Of a stretch of DNA of 64,000 bases, positions 18,208 through 26,357 are shown one piece after another; positions within the stretch are counted from its first letter, which is position 1, and the number at the start of each line of letters is the position of its first letter. The stretch comes from CADEEN01 sp963783785 (GTDB lineage: Bacteria > Pseudomonadota > Gammaproteobacteria > Burkholderiales > Burkholderiaceae_C): contig CAWAOQ010000008.1 of NCBI GenBank assembly GCA_963783785.1, forward strand, positions 1 through 64,000. The letters run 5' to 3'. The notes beneath the pieces were generated by a model. It did not search any database. It was not told the origin of the DNA and saw nothing but the letters and a program-made list of their open reading frames with translations. The translations under genes and the position numbers were made by a program.

Positions 18208-18945
18208 ATGCCCGAAATCAAGACAGCCATCGTGACCGGCGCCAGTCGGGGTATCGGGCATGCTGTTGCGCGCCGCTTTCGTGATCTGGGTTGGCGTGTC
18301 ATCACGGTCTCGCGCAATCCGCCGCCGAGTGAGTGCCCGTGGAGCGACGCAGCGAACACGCACATCTTGCTGGACCTTTCGGACATGCAGCAGATCATCC
18401 GAACGGTCGAGACGCTTCGGCCGATGCTCGGCGGCGCCAAGCTGCATGCGCTCGTCAACAACGCCGGTATTTCGCCGAAAGGCCCGGGCGGCACCCGGAT
18501 CAATTCATTGACTACCGACATCGATGTCTGGCAGTCGATGTACAACACCAACTTCTATGCGCCGCTGGTGCTCACGAGAGGCTTCGCTCAGGAGCTGTCC
18601 AATGCGCGGGGCGCAGTGGTCAACGTGTGCTCGATCGCCGGGCACCGGGTCCATCCTTTCGCCGGGTCGGCCTACGCCACTTCCAAGTCCGCGCTGGGTG
18701 CACTCACGCGCGAAATGGCCAACGACATGGCGCCTCTCGGCGTGCGCGTCAACGCGATCGCGCCGGGTGAGATCGACACCGACATTCTGTCGCCGGGAAC
18801 CTCGCAGATCGTCGAGAACCATATCCCCATGCGACGCCTGGGTACGGTTGACGAAGTGGCCGATCTGATCGAGTTTCTGTGCAGCGAGAAGGCCTCGTAC
18901 ATCACCGGGGCTGAAATTCCCATCGATGGGGGTCAGCAGGTCTAG
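18208..18945 (+). CDS. Short-chain dehydrogenase/reductase
   Basis: A 245-residue classical SDR. The cofactor motif is TGASRGIGHAVA near residue 10, then NNAG near residue 86, and catalytic Ser/Tyr/Lys in CSIAGHRVHPFAGSAYATSKSALGA. The C-terminus GAEIPIDGGQQV is typical of FabG-like oxidoreductases. Arg in SRNP after the second strand suggests NADPH preference (inference). The start at 18208 places the first beta-strand correctly. It lies between tRNA remnants 1 and 2. Confidence 0.85.
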   Translation: MPEIKTAIVTGASRGIGHAVARRFRDLGWRVITVSRNPPPSECPWSDAANTHILLDLSDMQQIIRTVETLRPMLGGAKLHALVNNAGISPKGPGGTRINSLTTDIDVWQSMYNTNFYAPLVLTRGFAQELSNARGAVVNVCSIAGHRVHPFAGSAYATSKSALGALTREMANDMAPLGVRVNAIAPGEIDTDILSPGTSQIVENHIPMRRLGTVDEVADLIEFLCSEKASYITGAEIPIDGGQQV

Positions 18946-19089
18946 AAGGTTGACCCCTCACGCAGCCCCGAGAACGATCGGTTCGAAGACAAGCCCGCGC
19001 AGATCAGTCTCCCGGTCGACGTGGCGCCTGCGTGTCGTTTCCTCGCCAAGACATCAGCCCCGCGACCACACGCTAGGGCGGGTGTTCAT

Positions 19090-19124
19090 TGGCTCCCCGA
19101 CCTGGGCTCGAACCAGGGACCTAC
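19090..19124 (-). repeat. tRNA-Asn 3'-end remnant 2
   Basis: 35 bp identical to the tRNA-Asn gene from the encoded CCA end through the T-arm and variable loop to the start of the anticodon stem (GGCTCCCCGACCTGGGCTCG, then AACCAGGGACCTAC). Identity ends abruptly there. Orientation is the same as the intact gene. Confidence 0.85.
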
Positions 19125-19346
19125 CAATACGGTATTCAGCCTAACCTGCGTCAGACCCGTCAGATTCCTACCGATGAGAATCATGCCCGCCCCACACACA
19201 CTCGATGCGACGAGCAGGTATTTGCGCTGACCGCGCATGTGATGCCTGATGCCGCTCCGATGCGATTGTCACGCTTGGCATGCCAAAGGCAGGTGCATAT
19301 GTCGCCGCGATTGCCGATTCCCCGGGACGGCGGGGCGGACAGAGAC

Positions 19347-19829
19347 TCAGTACTTGAGCTTCAGCTTGTCGAACTGTTCTTTGGGCAAAGCCGGCACATC
19401 GCCACGTGCCGCCATGCGATTCAGGTTCCAACCACCTTCACCAACCCAGGCTTTCAAAGTGGCCAAGTTGGCAGCGCGCTCCGCATCGGTTTCACCCAGG
19501 TACTTGTACATGTTGCCCGGCTTGCCGCCCGCATATTGACTGGTTCCGTCATCCAACCGGCGCATGATCGCCCCAGTGGAAGGATAGGCAACGAGTACCA
19601 CCAAGTGCTCGTAGGTATCGAGGCGTGGGCCAACTTTGGCTTTCTTGTACTTTTCTTCGTCCAACTTGAACTCGGCCATGGTGGGCGCCTCTGCCGCTGC
19701 TGAATGGCACTCGTAGCAGTTCTTCTTCAACATCGGCGCCACATCAGCGCGGTAGGAAACATCGGCGGCCATGGCAGGAAGGGCGACCGCCGCACCAACC
19801 AGGAAAGCAAGTCTCTCGACTTTTGACAT
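19347..19829 (-). CDS. Periplasmic monohaem cytochrome c-type protein
   Basis: A 160-residue protein. The signal peptide is LAFLVGAAVALPAMA, cleaved before ADVSYRADVAPML. CYECH near residue 39 is a CxxCH haem site in the context KKNCYECHSAAAE, as in planctomycete-type and c-type domains. A Lys-rich middle and YAGGKPGNMYKYLGE follow, with Met a possible distal ligand. The start at 19829 is chosen because GGAG lies 5-8 bases upstream; an in-frame ATG 12 bases earlier is possible. It is the first cargo gene after remnant 2. Confidence 0.75.
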   Translation of the reverse strand: MSKVERLAFLVGAAVALPAMAADVSYRADVAPMLKKNCYECHSAAAEAPTMAEFKLDEEKYKKAKVGPRLDTYEHLVVLVAYPSTGAIMRRLDDGTSQYAGGKPGNMYKYLGETDAERAANLATLKAWVGEGGWNLNRMAARGDVPALPKEQFDKLKLKY

Positions 19830-20016
19830 CACGGACTCCATCAAGTTATGTCCCGAGTAGAACAGGTTCTTCCACCGTCCCCGTGGACCTGCCAGTTGCC
19901 TTGACGTAGCGCAACGCAGAAGAGAGTCTTCGTGGCCGATCACCTTCGAGCCCGGAATCTGGGGCGTTCCATCGCGCTGATGGTCGCACCTGCTCCGACG
20001 ATGCTGATTGGTGCGT

Positions 20017-20536
20017 ATCGGTCGCAACGTCCGTAAGCGCGAGTAAGGGCGTCGGGGATGCGCCACTATGCCCATCGCCACGCCGGCAATCGTCGGTATC
20101 GTTTCGACTGCCAAGGAGAACCTCGATGAGACGCTTGACCCTCTTCATGACGCTTGCAGCCGCAACTCTGTCTTCCGCCCATGCGGGCACGAATGTCGGT
20201 GTTTCCATTGGCATCAACCAACCCGGTGTCTATGGGCGAATCGATCTCGGCAACATGCCACCGCCGGCCGTCGTCTATGCGCAACCCGTGGTCATCGCGC
20301 CCACGCCGGTAGCGGTCTATCAGCAACCGATCTACCTCTACGTGCCGCCAGCGCATCGCGCCAACTGGGGGCGGTATTGCGGTGGCTACGCGGCTTGCGG
20401 CCAGCCCGTCTATTTCATGCAAGAGGCCTGGGTCAGGGATCACTACTACCGCGCGCGTTACGACCACGACGACGATGGCCGTGGCTCCGGACACGGACAG
20501 AAGAAGGGGCGCGGGCACAAGCACGGCGACGACTGA
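20017..20536 (+). repeat. Duplicated block A1 (matches 36980-37501)
   Basis: About 520 bp nearly identical to 36980-37501, including ~100 bp upstream of the gene at 20126 and ending at its stop codon. Outside these limits the two loci diverge at once. Differences are scattered point changes, which fits a fairly recent duplication. Confidence 0.9.
20126..20536 (+). CDS. Exported Pro/Val-rich protein with His-rich tail, copy 1
   Basis: A 136-residue protein. A signal peptide (LFMTLAAATLSSAHA) is followed by GVSIGINQPGVYGRIDL and repeated VYAQPVVIAP / VAVYQQPIYLYVPP strands. YCGGYAACGQPVYFMQEAWVR contains two conserved Cys, and the C-terminal tail is rich in His, Asp, Gly and Lys. The tail could bind metal (inference). 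CAAGGAG precedes the ATG. A near-identical second copy is at 37091-37501. The family has no assigned role that I know. Confidence 0.75.
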   Translation: MRRLTLFMTLAAATLSSAHAGTNVGVSIGINQPGVYGRIDLGNMPPPAVVYAQPVVIAPTPVAVYQQPIYLYVPPAHRANWGRYCGGYAACGQPVYFMQEAWVRDHYYRARYDHDDDGRGSGHGQKKGRGHKHGDD

Positions 20537-20769
20537 ACTTCTGGAGTTGATAGGCCGTATCAGCTGAAGACTGCAGGGACGCCGATGCGACGAGGCTGGT
20601 TGGCGTGCACGACCGAGTCGAAGAAACTGATGTCCTCGCCCGTACACGAGTGGTGGGTGCCGCCCTTGCGTCAGGACTGATCAGGCGCGAGGGCGGGGCA
20701 TTGGTGCCGTCGCCTCCTCGACCACCTCAGGGGCGGCAGGATCAACTACCGAAATTGGGAGCGAGCCAT

Positions 20770-20919
20770 ATGAAGAAGAGTGCCATCGTCCCGCTGCTGG
20801 TCTGCGTCGCGTTGCTTGCAGGCTGCGTGGCCACTCGACCGATGACTGAAGCGGAGCGCGACCATCAGCAGCGTGCAGAACAAGAGCGTCGCACTCAGGT
20901 CATCAACACAGGCCCCTAG
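20770..20919 (+). CDS. Small lipoprotein, 49 residues, paralogue
   Basis: MKKSAIVPLLVCVALLAGC gives a lipoprotein signal with an LAGC lipobox. A short charged tail (EAERDHQQRAEQERRTQV) follows. It is a paralogue of 13579-13728, and the 5' leader is similar as well. GGGAG sits about nine bases before the ATG. The stop overlaps by four bases the stop of the convergent MbtH-like gene. Confidence 0.7.
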   Translation: MKKSAIVPLLVCVALLAGCVATRPMTEAERDHQQRAEQERRTQVINTGP

Positions 20920-21236
20920 CGGTCACAGGCGAACGGGGCAACCAAGACATTCCGGTGGATATCCCACCCGGATGTCTTGATCGGAAAGCAAGCGGCGGCG
21001 GCTGCCGATCTCAGTCCTGAGATCTGCGAGTCCATGAACCGCGTTTCTGGCCTGAGATAAGTGGCGGCAAGTGTCGTTAGAAACTGCCGGCTCAACAGAT
21101 CCTGCATTTCCGCCTGAGTGCCGGTGGGCCCGGTGTAGTGCCATTGGGGCAGCAGCTTGCAATGCGTCGGCCAGATGCTGAACTCATGATCGTCGTTGGC
21201 GATGATCCCGAACTCTTCGTTATCAATATTGCTCAT
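20916..21236 (-). CDS. MbtH-like protein, copy 1 with C-terminal extension
   Basis: A 106-residue protein. FGIIANDDHEFSIWPTHCKLLPQWHYTGPTGT follows the MbtH fold pattern (ND..E.S.WP.....P..W..G). MbtH proteins normally bind adenylation domains of NRPS enzymes; none is present in this window. Compared with copies 2 and 3, this one reads ~32 residues past where they end, because their stop position has been lost. The start at 21236 matches the other copies. Confidence 0.65.
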   Translation of the reverse strand: MSNIDNEEFGIIANDDHEFSIWPTHCKLLPQWHYTGPTGTQAEMQDLLSRQFLTTLAATYLRPETRFMDSQISGLRSAAAAACFPIKTSGWDIHRNVLVAPFACDR

Positions 21237-21384
21237 GGAGCAGAAGGATATTGACTGTTTGCAGAGGCGACGAGGCAAGAGTTGGCAGGTCCCGCGGCGC
21301 TGACGTAAACGCTCTGTATCACGGACGCAAAAGGTCGCGCTGCTCTTCACTCCGGCGTCACATTCGACTGCCAGCATCACTGCG

Positions 21385-21715
21385 GGCCCCGGGAGTTCGT
21401 CATTACGGCCGGGTCGCCTGACGCGAAGGCGGCTGCTGGCTTCACCGTGCGCTGGCAGACGTCGGGAGATGCTGCACGGCAGGAGAGTCAGATGCCATTG
21501 CTCAAAGTGCTGACACCCGAAGAGACCGAGAAGCTCGGAGTGCCAAGGGTCAGTTGGATGATCTCACCATCGATGTGGAAGTTGAAGCAATCGCGGCCGG
21601 CGCCCCCGGACAGCCCCAACAAGCCCGACCAGGCACTGATTGCGCCGGACGACCCGTTCTTCAACGGTTCGGTCGAGTTGTTCTGGAAGCATGCATACAA
21701 GTCGGAGTAGGGCCA
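21385..21715 (+). repeat. Duplicated block A2 (matches 37548-37880)
   Basis: About 330 bp homologous to 37548-37880. It starts at GGGCCCCGGGAGTTCGTCATT, about 107 bp before the ORF start, and ends at the ORF stop. Identity is lower than in block A1. In the second locus A1 and A2 equivalents are adjacent. Here they are separated by the lipoprotein and MbtH-like genes. Confidence 0.85.
21492..21710 (+). CDS. Conserved small protein, 72 residues, copy 1
   Basis: MPLLKVLTPEETEKLGVPRVSW, then a Pro-rich middle and a C-terminal PDDPFFNGSVELFWKHAYKSE. AGGAG lies upstream of the ATG. Paralogue at 37658-37876. No signal peptide or membrane segment, so probably cytosolic. No family was recognised. Conservation across the two copies, with changes that keep the frame, argues that it is a real gene. 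Confidence 0.65.
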   Translation: MPLLKVLTPEETEKLGVPRVSWMISPSMWKLKQSRPAPPDSPNKPDQALIAPDDPFFNGSVELFWKHAYKSE

Positions 21716-21717
21716 AC

Positions 21718-22356
21718 TCACGGACCCGGTCGCGCAGCTTCCGATTCGACGCCGGATGGCACATCAGACGTCGCAACGCCGTAATCAACTATGCGCTGAG
21801 TGGCGACGGACCGGCAGTCAGGACGATGTTGTCGGGGCGTCTCGTTGCGGTCGTGCCGCAGGCAGTCATCTTTCTCCTGGAACTGCCAGGTGCCAGCGGC
21901 GCGAAGTGCCTGCCTGCGGAGGCGCACCGCTTTAACCATGAGCGCCACAACGAGCAGGTTGACCACCATGACAGACAGGCCAAGCCAGCCTGGGCTCACG
22001 AAGAGTTCGAAGATCTCGATCGGCACATAAAGGCCGCCGCTCAACGCCGCCAGCCACTCTGCCCAGGCCTTTTCATACCAGAGGCCATAAGCCTCGACGA
22101 AGCGCAAGCATGCATAGGCGGCCGCTCCAAGCGCCAGTAGCCACATTCGGGAATCGTCAAGGTGAGCCGCCAGATCGAGAAAGATCCGTGGATAGCGTGA
22201 GGCTGGGTTCAGATGGGCATGTCGGATCAGTTGTGCCGCCATGTCGTGCACGTCTCGATGCACGAGCGAAAGAAGACCGAGGCCAGTGAGCAATACAAGC
22301 GCGCCCTTGAAGGCCTCCAGGACCGCGACTGAACGAAGGGCGCTAGACAAGCGCAT
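21718..22356 (-). CDS. DUF2127-type membrane protein
   Basis: RSVAVLEAFKGALVLLTGLGLLSLVHRDVHDMA, RYPRIFLDLAAHLDDSRMWLLALGAAAYA, FVEAYGLWYEKAWAEWLAALSGGLYVPIEIFEL and LSVMVVNLLVVALMVKAVRLRR match the DUF2127 family of four-helix membrane proteins. The last ~45 residues fall outside the family. They read through a decayed small gene on the same strand (21789-21866 region), so the native stop is probably lost. The start overlaps the preceding membrane protein gene by 14 bp, indicating co-transcription. Confidence 0.75.
   Translation of the reverse strand: MRLSSALRSVAVLEAFKGALVLLTGLGLLSLVHRDVHDMAAQLIRHAHLNPASRYPRIFLDLAAHLDDSRMWLLALGAAAYACLRFVEAYGLWYEKAWAEWLAALSGGLYVPIEIFELFVSPGWLGLSVMVVNLLVVALMVKAVRLRRQALRAAGTWQFQEKDDCLRHDRNETPRQHRPDCRSVATQRIVDYGVATSDVPSGVESEAARPGP
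21789..21869 (-). pseudogene. Truncated copy of the 28680-28934 small gene
   Basis: AAGGAGAAAG-type ribosome-binding site, then ATG with codons for TACGTTATRRPDNIVLTAGPSPLSA and a TAG stop. Sequence identity to the gene at 28680 continues beyond this stop toward 21725. The copy has therefore been cut short by a nonsense change. It lies inside the 3' end of the DUF2127 reading frame. Confidence 0.5.
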
Positions 22357-22672
22357 AGGCAATGAGGGCGCAGATGGATGCCATGCCTGCAAGGCCGAGC
22401 AGGAACAGGGCGTCTACCACGACGCGCAACCGTCGGCGAGTGGCTGGCAGGTGCGTCTTGAATGACCAAAAGGCCAGACTGGTGCAGATAACGAACAGCA
22501 CAGCGTCCATAGCGAGCAACTCGTCGCCAACGGTTTGCACCTGTGTTTGAGCTGCGACGAGTCGAAGTATGCCAATGGCGGTGAGGCAAACGCCAACCAT
22601 GGCGGCAGATACCGCGAAGACATGCATCGTGAGGTCATGCTCACGTTGCTCCGACGACGACTCTGGGTTCAT
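22343..22672 (-). CDS. Small membrane protein, 109 residues
   Basis: Three hydrophobic helices: FAVSAAMVGVCLTAIGILRLV, MDAVLFVICTSLAFWSF, and VVVDALFLLGLAGMASICALIAYALV. A hydrophilic N-terminus is rich in Glu and Ser. It overlaps the start of the DUF2127 gene, so the two are probably translated together. I do not recognise a named family. Confidence 0.65.
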   Translation of the reverse strand: MNPESSSEQREHDLTMHVFAVSAAMVGVCLTAIGILRLVAAQTQVQTVGDELLAMDAVLFVICTSLAFWSFKTHLPATRRRLRVVVDALFLLGLAGMASICALIAYALV

Positions 22673-22910
22673 GGCGGGGTGGATGCGGGGTGACGTGGTC
22701 CGGTCGACGGGGATCGCGGGCGGCTAGGTTACCAACGCGACGGCAAACAAGACGATGCGGCCGGGTTGCATGGCGAACACCGACTCCGCACAGGACGACG
22801 ACTCGGTCATCTTCCGGCAGAAGCTGCGATGACAGGCCAGGGCTCGCAGTGGCAGACCTGGAAGTGTGCAGTCTCTACCGTCACGCTGCAGGCGTCTGAC
22901 GCAGGCTCAT

Positions 22911-23255
22911 CTAACGGTCTTGCTGCCAATGGAACTTGTGCATCAGGCGGTGCACCACTGGCGCAAAGATGAGTCCCGCTGCGACCAGGAACACCAAGCC
23001 AGCGTAGAGCGCGTACAGACCTGCAAACAATTTGCCGCCGTCGGTCCGGGGTGCGTCTACAGGCCCCATGCCGCCCATGAGCATTGCAGCGTTCAAGAAC
23101 GCGTCGCGCCACGGAAGTTGCTCGAAGTACTCATAGCCGGCCATGCCGAGCACGAGAGACACCAGGAGAAGAGAGAGTGCCGCGGCAGCGTGGAGCAGCA
23201 CGCGCTTGGTGAAGCGCGCAGACGGGATCGGTGGGTGTACCTTGGGCTCGTACAT
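22911..23255 (-). CDS. Two-helix membrane protein, ion-channel-like
   Basis: A 114-residue protein. TM1 is VLLHAAAALSLLLVSLVLGMAGYEYF, then WRDAFLNAAMLMGGMGPVD, then TM2 LFAGLYALYAGLVFLVAAGLIFAPV. The order TM, re-entrant amphipathic segment with GGMGPV, TM resembles the 2-TM pore module of potassium channel homologues. The canonical TVGYG filter is absent, so channel activity is speculative. The start at 23255 places TM1 after a short Pro-rich cytoplasmic tail. Confidence 0.6.
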   Translation of the reverse strand: MYEPKVHPPIPSARFTKRVLLHAAAALSLLLVSLVLGMAGYEYFEQLPWRDAFLNAAMLMGGMGPVDAPRTDGGKLFAGLYALYAGLVFLVAAGLIFAPVVHRLMHKFHWQQDR

Positions 23256-23844
23256 TGGGTCACAGCGAGGGGCAGTGAATGCGCTACCGATGATATGGGG
23301 CGCCAGTTGCGGCGTGATCCCGAGGCCCGCCGCCAAATCGACCTCGAGCCATGGGTACCGACGAGCCGTGCGCATTGGTTTTGGTCGAAGGCAACAAACT
23401 ATACGGAATCTGGCCGACCGACAAGAGCAGGACGTGCCGTGGCCTCGTGACGAGTTCGCTGTTGCCGTCCCCAAGAGGTCCACGGTGGCACCGGTGACTG
23501 CAGCCGCGTCGTCCATCGCAAGAAGCCGCGCACCGCTGTGGAGTGTCCAAGGTCCAATTGAGCAATCGCCGTCGAATCACCTCAGAAAACGTGGCCAACG
23601 TCAGTGCACCAGAGGCTCGGCTCGACATCAGATCAGCGCTTCGAAACCAACAAACAAATCGCCCCCGCACCCGCGCGAGGCCTTTCATTTCTTGGCTCCC
23701 CGGCCTGGGCTCGAACCAGGGACCTACGGGTTGTGGACTCACACCATGCGATGGGACACGACCCTGCGTTGCGTCTACAGCGCGTAGGCATACTGCGAGG
23801 CGCCCATAACCGAGACGGCCCGACATCACGACCGGCAAGATTCG
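23256..23844. other. Intergenic region with hairpin and tRNA remnant 3
   Basis: 589 bp without a supported gene. From about 23614 it carries the block shared with the 33.6 kb junction: a CGACATCAGxTC motif, an imperfect GC-rich hairpin (23660-23681), then the tRNA-Asn remnant. Sequence downstream of the remnant to 23844 is unremarkable. Confidence 0.5.
23692..23731 (-). repeat. tRNA-Asn 3'-end remnant 3
   Basis: About 40 bp matching the 3' half of tRNA-Asn with two changes (CCCCGG for CCCCGA and GGGTT for GGATT). Identity stops at the anticodon loop, which is the classical crossover position for tyrosine integrases that use the anticodon-loop sublocation. Confidence 0.85.
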
Positions 23845-24288
23845 ATGAGCTTTCACCCTTGGCAGATCGCGGTGGGCGTCCTGATTGGTGTCGTCATCGG
23901 TGGAGTCGGGGCGCACCAGGTCGGCCACGACACCATGCGGCGGTTCCTCGCCGAGCCGGTGACATCGTTCAATCACCTGATCCGTGGCGACGCTCGCCCA
24001 GCGCATACCCGTGACCCGAAAGAGCATCAGCGCGAGGCCACCGAACAAGCCACAGCAAAGAAGCTGCGCGACGACCAGGCGCGACAACTGCGGGCGGACC
24101 AACAGAAGGCAGGCGGTGGCGAAGCGCTGGAGGCAGCTGCACGCAAAGAACGTGCGTGGACCCAGTTCTACAAGCAGCCACCACAGTGCGATGGCAATCC
24201 GACCGATGCAGCCATGACTGAATGCGCGAACCACTACATCCGGGCGAAGCGTCACTTCGAGGAGGCGTATGCGGCGGGCAAGCTGTAG
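23845..24288 (+). CDS. Membrane-anchored hypothetical protein with coiled-coil
   Basis: A 147-residue protein. One N-terminal TM (IAVGVLIGVVIGGVGAH) is followed by a charged, probably coiled-coil segment (EHQREATEQATAKKLRDDQARQLRADQQK). The C-terminal domain has two Cys (PPQCDGNPTDAAMTECANHYIRAKRHFEEAY). The Cys pair suggests a periplasmic orientation with a disulfide. It is the first gene after remnant 3. No family was recognised. Confidence 0.6.
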   Translation: MSFHPWQIAVGVLIGVVIGGVGAHQVGHDTMRRFLAEPVTSFNHLIRGDARPAHTRDPKEHQREATEQATAKKLRDDQARQLRADQQKAGGGEALEAAARKERAWTQFYKQPPQCDGNPTDAAMTECANHYIRAKRHFEEAYAAGKL

Positions 24289-24614
24289 TTCGCCGGGCTA
24301 CCGTGCGCCGTCAGAATCAAGCGCGCCCTGTGCCCCTGGGGGCCACCGACTGCACCTACCACGCCTGCACCTGCGGTCGACTTCGTTTCTGGCGTCCAAC
24401 GTGCTCGACGCCGACCGGCATGACATTCGTGCAAGGCATGGCGCAGAGTGAGCGCTTCGACGGCCGCGCGACTATCCTGCCCGAGCCGCAATGACGCCAT
24501 TCCAGGCTCTTTCATAACTCCTGGTTGATAGCTCATGGCGATTGAGTATTTCCGATTCGTTGCGTTGGGGGCTAGATTTGCCGTTTCGCACCGAGAGATC
24601 GAGGAGTGATCGCC
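24289..24614. other. Intergenic region, no gene seen
   Basis: 326 bp between two plus-strand genes. I see no coding sequence, repeat copy or hairpin that stands out. A GAGGAG ribosome-binding site sits at about 24600. Confidence 0.35.
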
Positions 24615-24962
24615 ATGGATGTTCAAGCCAGCATTGCGCACCAGGCGCCTTTCAACGTGGCCCCCACATGGCTGGACGAGGACGGTTTTCTTGCCGACTC
24701 CGACAACTGGACGCCGCGTTTGGCAGAACAGATGGCCCGACAGGCGGGCATCAGTGAGCTCTCCGCCAAACAGTGGGAGATCATCCACTTCGTGCGCGAG
24801 CGCTTCTTCTCGATCGGAGCCCTGCCCGTCATGCGCCTGGTGTGCAGGGCAGCAGGTCTGGATCCGCGCATGGGGCATCAGTTGTTCAGCAGCTGCAAGA
24901 CCCTCTGGCTCATCGCCGGGTTGCCTAACCCTGGCGAAGAAGCCAAGTCCTACATGAACTGA
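24615..24962 (+). CDS. DsrC/TusE-like sulfur-relay family protein lacking the terminal Cys
   Basis: A 115-residue protein. DEDGFLADSDNWTPRLAEQMARQAGI, LSAKQWEIIHFVRERFF, and LPVMRLVCRAAGL...HQLF match the DsrC/TusE fold. Canonical members end in a CysB...LPKPTGCysA arm. Here the arm reads KTLWLIAGLPNPGEEAKSYMN, so both redox Cys are replaced. By comparison with Cys-less DsrC homologues, a regulatory role is more likely than sulfur transfer (inference). ATG 24615 is favoured by GAGGAG nine bases upstream; an in-frame GTG at 24606 is possible. Confidence 0.8.
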   Translation: MDVQASIAHQAPFNVAPTWLDEDGFLADSDNWTPRLAEQMARQAGISELSAKQWEIIHFVRERFFSIGALPVMRLVCRAAGLDPRMGHQLFSSCKTLWLIAGLPNPGEEAKSYMN

Positions 24963-25085
24963 TCGCGTGGGACGCAGTTGACCGTCTTCATTACCGAGAT
25001 TTCGCTCATCGCGGCCACGTCAATGGCGATGAACGCCGGACTTGCCCCGTCCGTCATCGCATCGACCTTCGCGCCGACGTGAGTC
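24963..25085 (-). pseudogene. DUF6933-like gene fragment
   Basis: Minus-strand codons read FIAIDVAAMSEISVMKTVN, matching FIANEVAAMSEVSMAKTAN of the copy at 29601-29960. Only about 35 codons remain, between the DsrC-like and GNAT genes. It is a relic of the same dispersed family. Confidence 0.55.
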
Positions 25086-25601
25086 ATGGCCACTGCATAC
25101 ACCATCGAACCGCTCCGTGAGTCTGAGATACCTGAGATTGGCCGCTTGGCTCGCGCCATCTGGAGAGGGCACTACACGACGATCATCGGTGCCGCCCAGG
25201 TCGAATACATGCTTCAGGACAAGTACACCCTGGATGACCTGAAGCCCTGCCTGTCGGCGGCTGAACGCTGGTTCGATGTGCTGCGCGTGAACGGCGAACT
25301 CGCCGGCTTCCTGCGGTGCTCAAAGCACAGCTCTGAAGCATTGAAGCTTGAAGAGATCTATCTGGCCTCCGAGCATCGAGGCACAGGCCTCGGCAAAGTG
25401 CTTCTGCTTCGCGCCGAGGAACTCGCCCGCGAGAACGGGCTCGGGACTGTCTTCCTGTATGTCAACCGTGGAAACTTGAACAGTGTGGCTGCTTACCGGA
25501 GGAGTGGCTTCGTCGTCACGGAACGCAAGGTCATCGACATAGGCAGCGGCTTCGTCATGGACGACTACCGCATGGAACAGGTTCTCACCCCTGCGCAATA
25601 G
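25086..25601 (+). CDS. GNAT family N-acetyltransferase
   Basis: A 171-residue acetyltransferase. Motif A is EHRGTGLGKVLLLRAEELARENG near residues 97-119 (acetyl-CoA pyrophosphate loop RGTGLG), and motif B is LYVNRGNLNSVAAYRRSGFVVTER. The N-terminal strand-helix pair (YTIEPLRESEIPEIGRLARAIW) is also typical. The acceptor is unknown. Such genes are common cargo of cassette-like regions. Confidence 0.85.
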   Translation: MATAYTIEPLRESEIPEIGRLARAIWRGHYTTIIGAAQVEYMLQDKYTLDDLKPCLSAAERWFDVLRVNGELAGFLRCSKHSSEALKLEEIYLASEHRGTGLGKVLLLRAEELARENGLGTVFLYVNRGNLNSVAAYRRSGFVVTERKVIDIGSGFVMDDYRMEQVLTPAQ

Positions 25602-25692
25602 CAGCAGGAGACCCTGACCAGGTCCCGGCAATCGGGGTCATTCGGTAGCGGCATGACCGGCTCGATGTCCAGGTTAGGCAGCAGCTCTTGGC

Positions 25693-26157
25693 CTATTCTG
25701 GTGAAGGCTCAGCGTGAAGAAGCTCTTGTGCGACCCGCCAGCGCCCGTCGCTGCCTTTGCGCCAGACGATCACCAAGCGTACGTTTGTCGTGGACTGGGC
25801 CGACGTACCGGCGCCATTGACCCATGTCGCCCGACCATAGACCGCAGCCACCGTGCTTGACCCTTCCGTCTTGAGACCCCGTATCTGCACGGCTGACAGT
25901 GGGCGCATGGCCTGGGCCATTCGCGTAAGCGCCTCTCTGCCTTGCACTGCCGGCGCACCCGGGGCGACAAAGATGGCGTCTTCGGTGTAGTGCTCCACCC
26001 AAGCGAGCGGGTTCGACGAGGACAGCGCGGCTTCCAGCGCCCGCTCGGCGAGACGGATTTCAGCGTCGTCAAAAGTCGTCACGTTGGCCTCGTGAGGTGT
26101 GGTGCTGCAGGCAGACAAAGCCAACAGCACGTTGCATAGAATGAACCTAATGTTCAC
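25693..26157 (-). CDS. SnoaL-like/DUF4440 lipoprotein
   Basis: A 154-residue protein. A lipoprotein signal ends at LSAC. An NTF2-like domain follows: EIRLAERALEAALSSSNPLAWVEHYTEDAIFVAPGAPAVQGREALTRM and LRLVIVWRKGSDGRWRVAQELLH-type strands, as in ketosteroid-isomerase-like DUF4440 proteins. The start is GTG at 26157. No catalytic residue set could be assigned. Confidence 0.75.
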   Translation of the reverse strand: MNIRFILCNVLLALSACSTTPHEANVTTFDDAEIRLAERALEAALSSSNPLAWVEHYTEDAIFVAPGAPAVQGREALTRMAQAMRPLSAVQIRGLKTEGSSTVAAVYGRATWVNGAGTSAQSTTNVRLVIVWRKGSDGRWRVAQELLHAEPSPE

Positions 26158-26298
26158 TGTGGTGGACCTTCCGACGCGGGTGTTTGCTGCTGCCTAGCTT
26201 GTTCTCGGGCGCAATCATGCTGGACGCGCAGTCTCGATCCTGCAGGCCCGGCTGTGCAGGGTGTTCGGGGTCGCTTGCAGTGGGCTAACCGGTACAAG

Positions 26299-26322
26299 CG
26301 CCCCGCAGACACGCACGAGGCC
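26299..26322. terminator. Imperfect GC hairpin next to tRNA remnant 4
   Basis: CGCCCCGC and GAGGCCTTGCG arms around a short loop. It occupies the same relative position as the hairpins at 17598 and 33608, and is followed ten bases later by the tRNA remnant. Confidence 0.4.
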
Positions 26323-26332
26323 TTGCGTTTGT

Positions 26333-26357
26333 TGGCTCCCCGCTCGCCCTACGGATT
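26333..26357 (-). repeat. tRNA-Asn 3'-end remnant 4 (internally deleted)
   Basis: TGGCTCCC joined to CCTACGGATT: the acceptor end and the anticodon-proximal part of the tRNA 3' half remain, but the T-arm is missing. The junction with the adjoining gene fragment (26349-26510) is the same as at remnant 7. Confidence 0.7.
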
